Shown piece after piece: positions 63,375-64,000 of a DNA stretch of 64,000 bases. Each line of letters starts with the position of its first letter. The stretch's first letter is position 1. The notes under the pieces are model-generated. The model searched no databases. It saw nothing but the letters and a program-made list of their open reading frames with translations, and was not told the DNA's origin. The position numbers and the translations under genes were made by a program. This DNA is from an uncultured Alistipes sp. (GTDB lineage: Bacteria > Bacteroidota > Bacteroidia > Bacteroidales > Rikenellaceae), in assembly GCA_947629705.1 (NCBI GenBank), contig CANREN010000006.1, positions 1 through 64,000 on the forward strand, given 5' to 3'.

Positions 63375-64000
63375 TTAAGCCTCCTTGATCATTAAGTTAA
63401 TACCGTCGCGGATGATCTGCTGGATGTCGATTTTCGACGGATCGACGAATTCGCACAAGGCGAAATCCTCCTCGACGACCTCGTAGATGCCGAGATTCTC
63501 CATCTTTTCGATATCGCCGGCCAGGCAGGCCTTCAACAGATACATCGGATAGATGTCCATCGGCAGATAACGTTCGTAGAGCCCCGTTACGACGAACGGA
63601 CGTTCCCCGCCATTCAGATTGGTGTCCAGCCGATAGGCCTTTTTGGGGCAGAGCCACGAGAAATAGGCCCGCGACACCGAAAATTTGTTGAAACGGGGCA
63701 TCGCCCAGCCCAGCAGTTCGTATTTGTCGCCTTCGGGGATGACCGTTACCTGATTGGCGTAATAGCCGAGGAATCCGTCCATCGCGGTTTTGGTTCCCGT
63801 AAGCACGTTGCCCGAAATGATGCGCACCGAATCGCCCGCATTTTGCGGTTTGAGGTTGCCTGCGAGGAACGAATCGACGCGGGCGCCCGCAATCACGCGA
63901 TAATACTGCGGTTTCGCGACCTCGGAGCCATCTACGGCGATGATTCGGGTCATATCGACGCGACCGGTAAGCACCAATCGTCCGATGATGGCCAGATCCT
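63375..64000 (-). CDS. nqrA: Na+-translocating NADH:quinone reductase subunit A (partial, N-terminus outside window)
   Basis: The visible 3' part encodes about 208 residues. The frame is open to the right edge. W-A-M-P-R-F-N-K-F-S-V-S-R, N-L-N-G-G-E-R-P-F-V and the C-terminal C-E-F-V-D-P-S-K-I-D are typical of NqrA, the soluble cytosolic subunit that holds the quinone-side part of the complex. It is first in the operon, so the promoter lies beyond the window. Confidence 0.95.
   Translation of the reverse strand, partial: DLAIIGRLVLTGRVDMTRIIAVDGSEVAKPQYYRVIAGARVDSFLAGNLKPQNAGDSVRIISGNVLTGTKTAMDGFLGYYANQVTVIPEGDKYELLGWAMPRFNKFSVSRAYFSWLCPKKAYRLDTNLNGGERPFVVTGLYERYLPMDIYPMYLLKACLAGDIEKMENLGIYEVVEEDFALCEFVDPSKIDIQQIIRDGINLMIKEA

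Noticed and set aside
1..64000. CRISPR arrays, insertion sequences or a known anti-phage defence cluster
   Set aside because: I found no regularly spaced repeats, transposase motifs, restriction or toxin-antitoxin genes. The S24-like regulator and the helicase are isolated among housekeeping genes.

Overview
The window reads as an ordinary chromosomal segment of a Bacteroidota bacterium, most probably Alistipes or a close Rikenellaceae relative. This is inference, from the fairly high GC content, the lineage-restricted families (DUF4293, DUF4199, DUF3822, DUF4831, BACON, fimbrillin, HU-SPOR), the Na+-pumping NQR complex, the near absence of Shine-Dalgarno sequences, and many promoters of the Bacteroidota type (TAnnTTTG at -7, sometimes with TTTG 18-19 nt upstream). 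There is no prophage, insertion sequence, CRISPR array or rRNA operon. About 60 protein genes and two tRNAs (Arg-CCG, Asp-GTC) fill it.

Layout. 1-13.8 kb is a long leftward block: TamB, an ExbB-ExbD-TonB energiser, a DUF1573 protein, an aminohydrolase, MltG, a YciO/Sua5 protein, three membrane or glycosyltransferase genes, a BACON lipoprotein and a secreted nuclease cut by the left edge. 13.9-25.7 kb holds tsaD, a YjbR-like gene, lon, valS, rnhA, GtrA and HU-SPOR proteins, lgt, a sensor kinase, riboflavin synthase and an S24-like regulator. 25.8-40.5 kb carries tRNA-Arg, typA, aroB, panB, an rRNA/tRNA methyltransferase, an outer-membrane protein, glnS, mutS, a hypoxanthine-DNA-glycosylase-like gene, a RecD-like helicase, two conserved unknowns, rsmD and tRNA-Asp. 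40.6-42.9 kb is the most accessory-looking part: a fimbrillin/FISUMP surface protein and a lipoprotein behind a sigma-54-like promoter. 42.9-58.2 kb holds a lipid kinase, pepD, phoH, a beta-barrel protein, a decayed transporter, der, trmN6, DUF4831, an AlkD-like gene, thioredoxin, a degenerate sugar-nucleotide SDR, radA, a lipoprotein, rseP, dxr and a degenerate LytM-type protein. 58.6-64 kb is the leftward nqrA-F operon, with nqrA cut by the right edge.

Functional themes are envelope biogenesis (TamB, TonB system, Lgt, MltG, RseP, LytM-like protein), translation and tRNA modification (TsaD, YciO, ValRS, GlnRS, TrmN6, RsmD, TypA, Der), genome maintenance (MutS, RadA, glycosylase, AlkD-like, helicase, RNase HI) and sodium-based respiration.

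I do not see a complete new multi-gene system. The most unusual items are an NqrC subunit carrying an N-terminal rubredoxin-like domain, a LytM protein that has lost its metal ligands, a UXS-like SDR and an S24-like regulator that have lost catalytic residues, tandem promoter/palindrome repeats upstream of the LytM gene, and a textbook sigma-54 motif upstream of an unknown lipoprotein.
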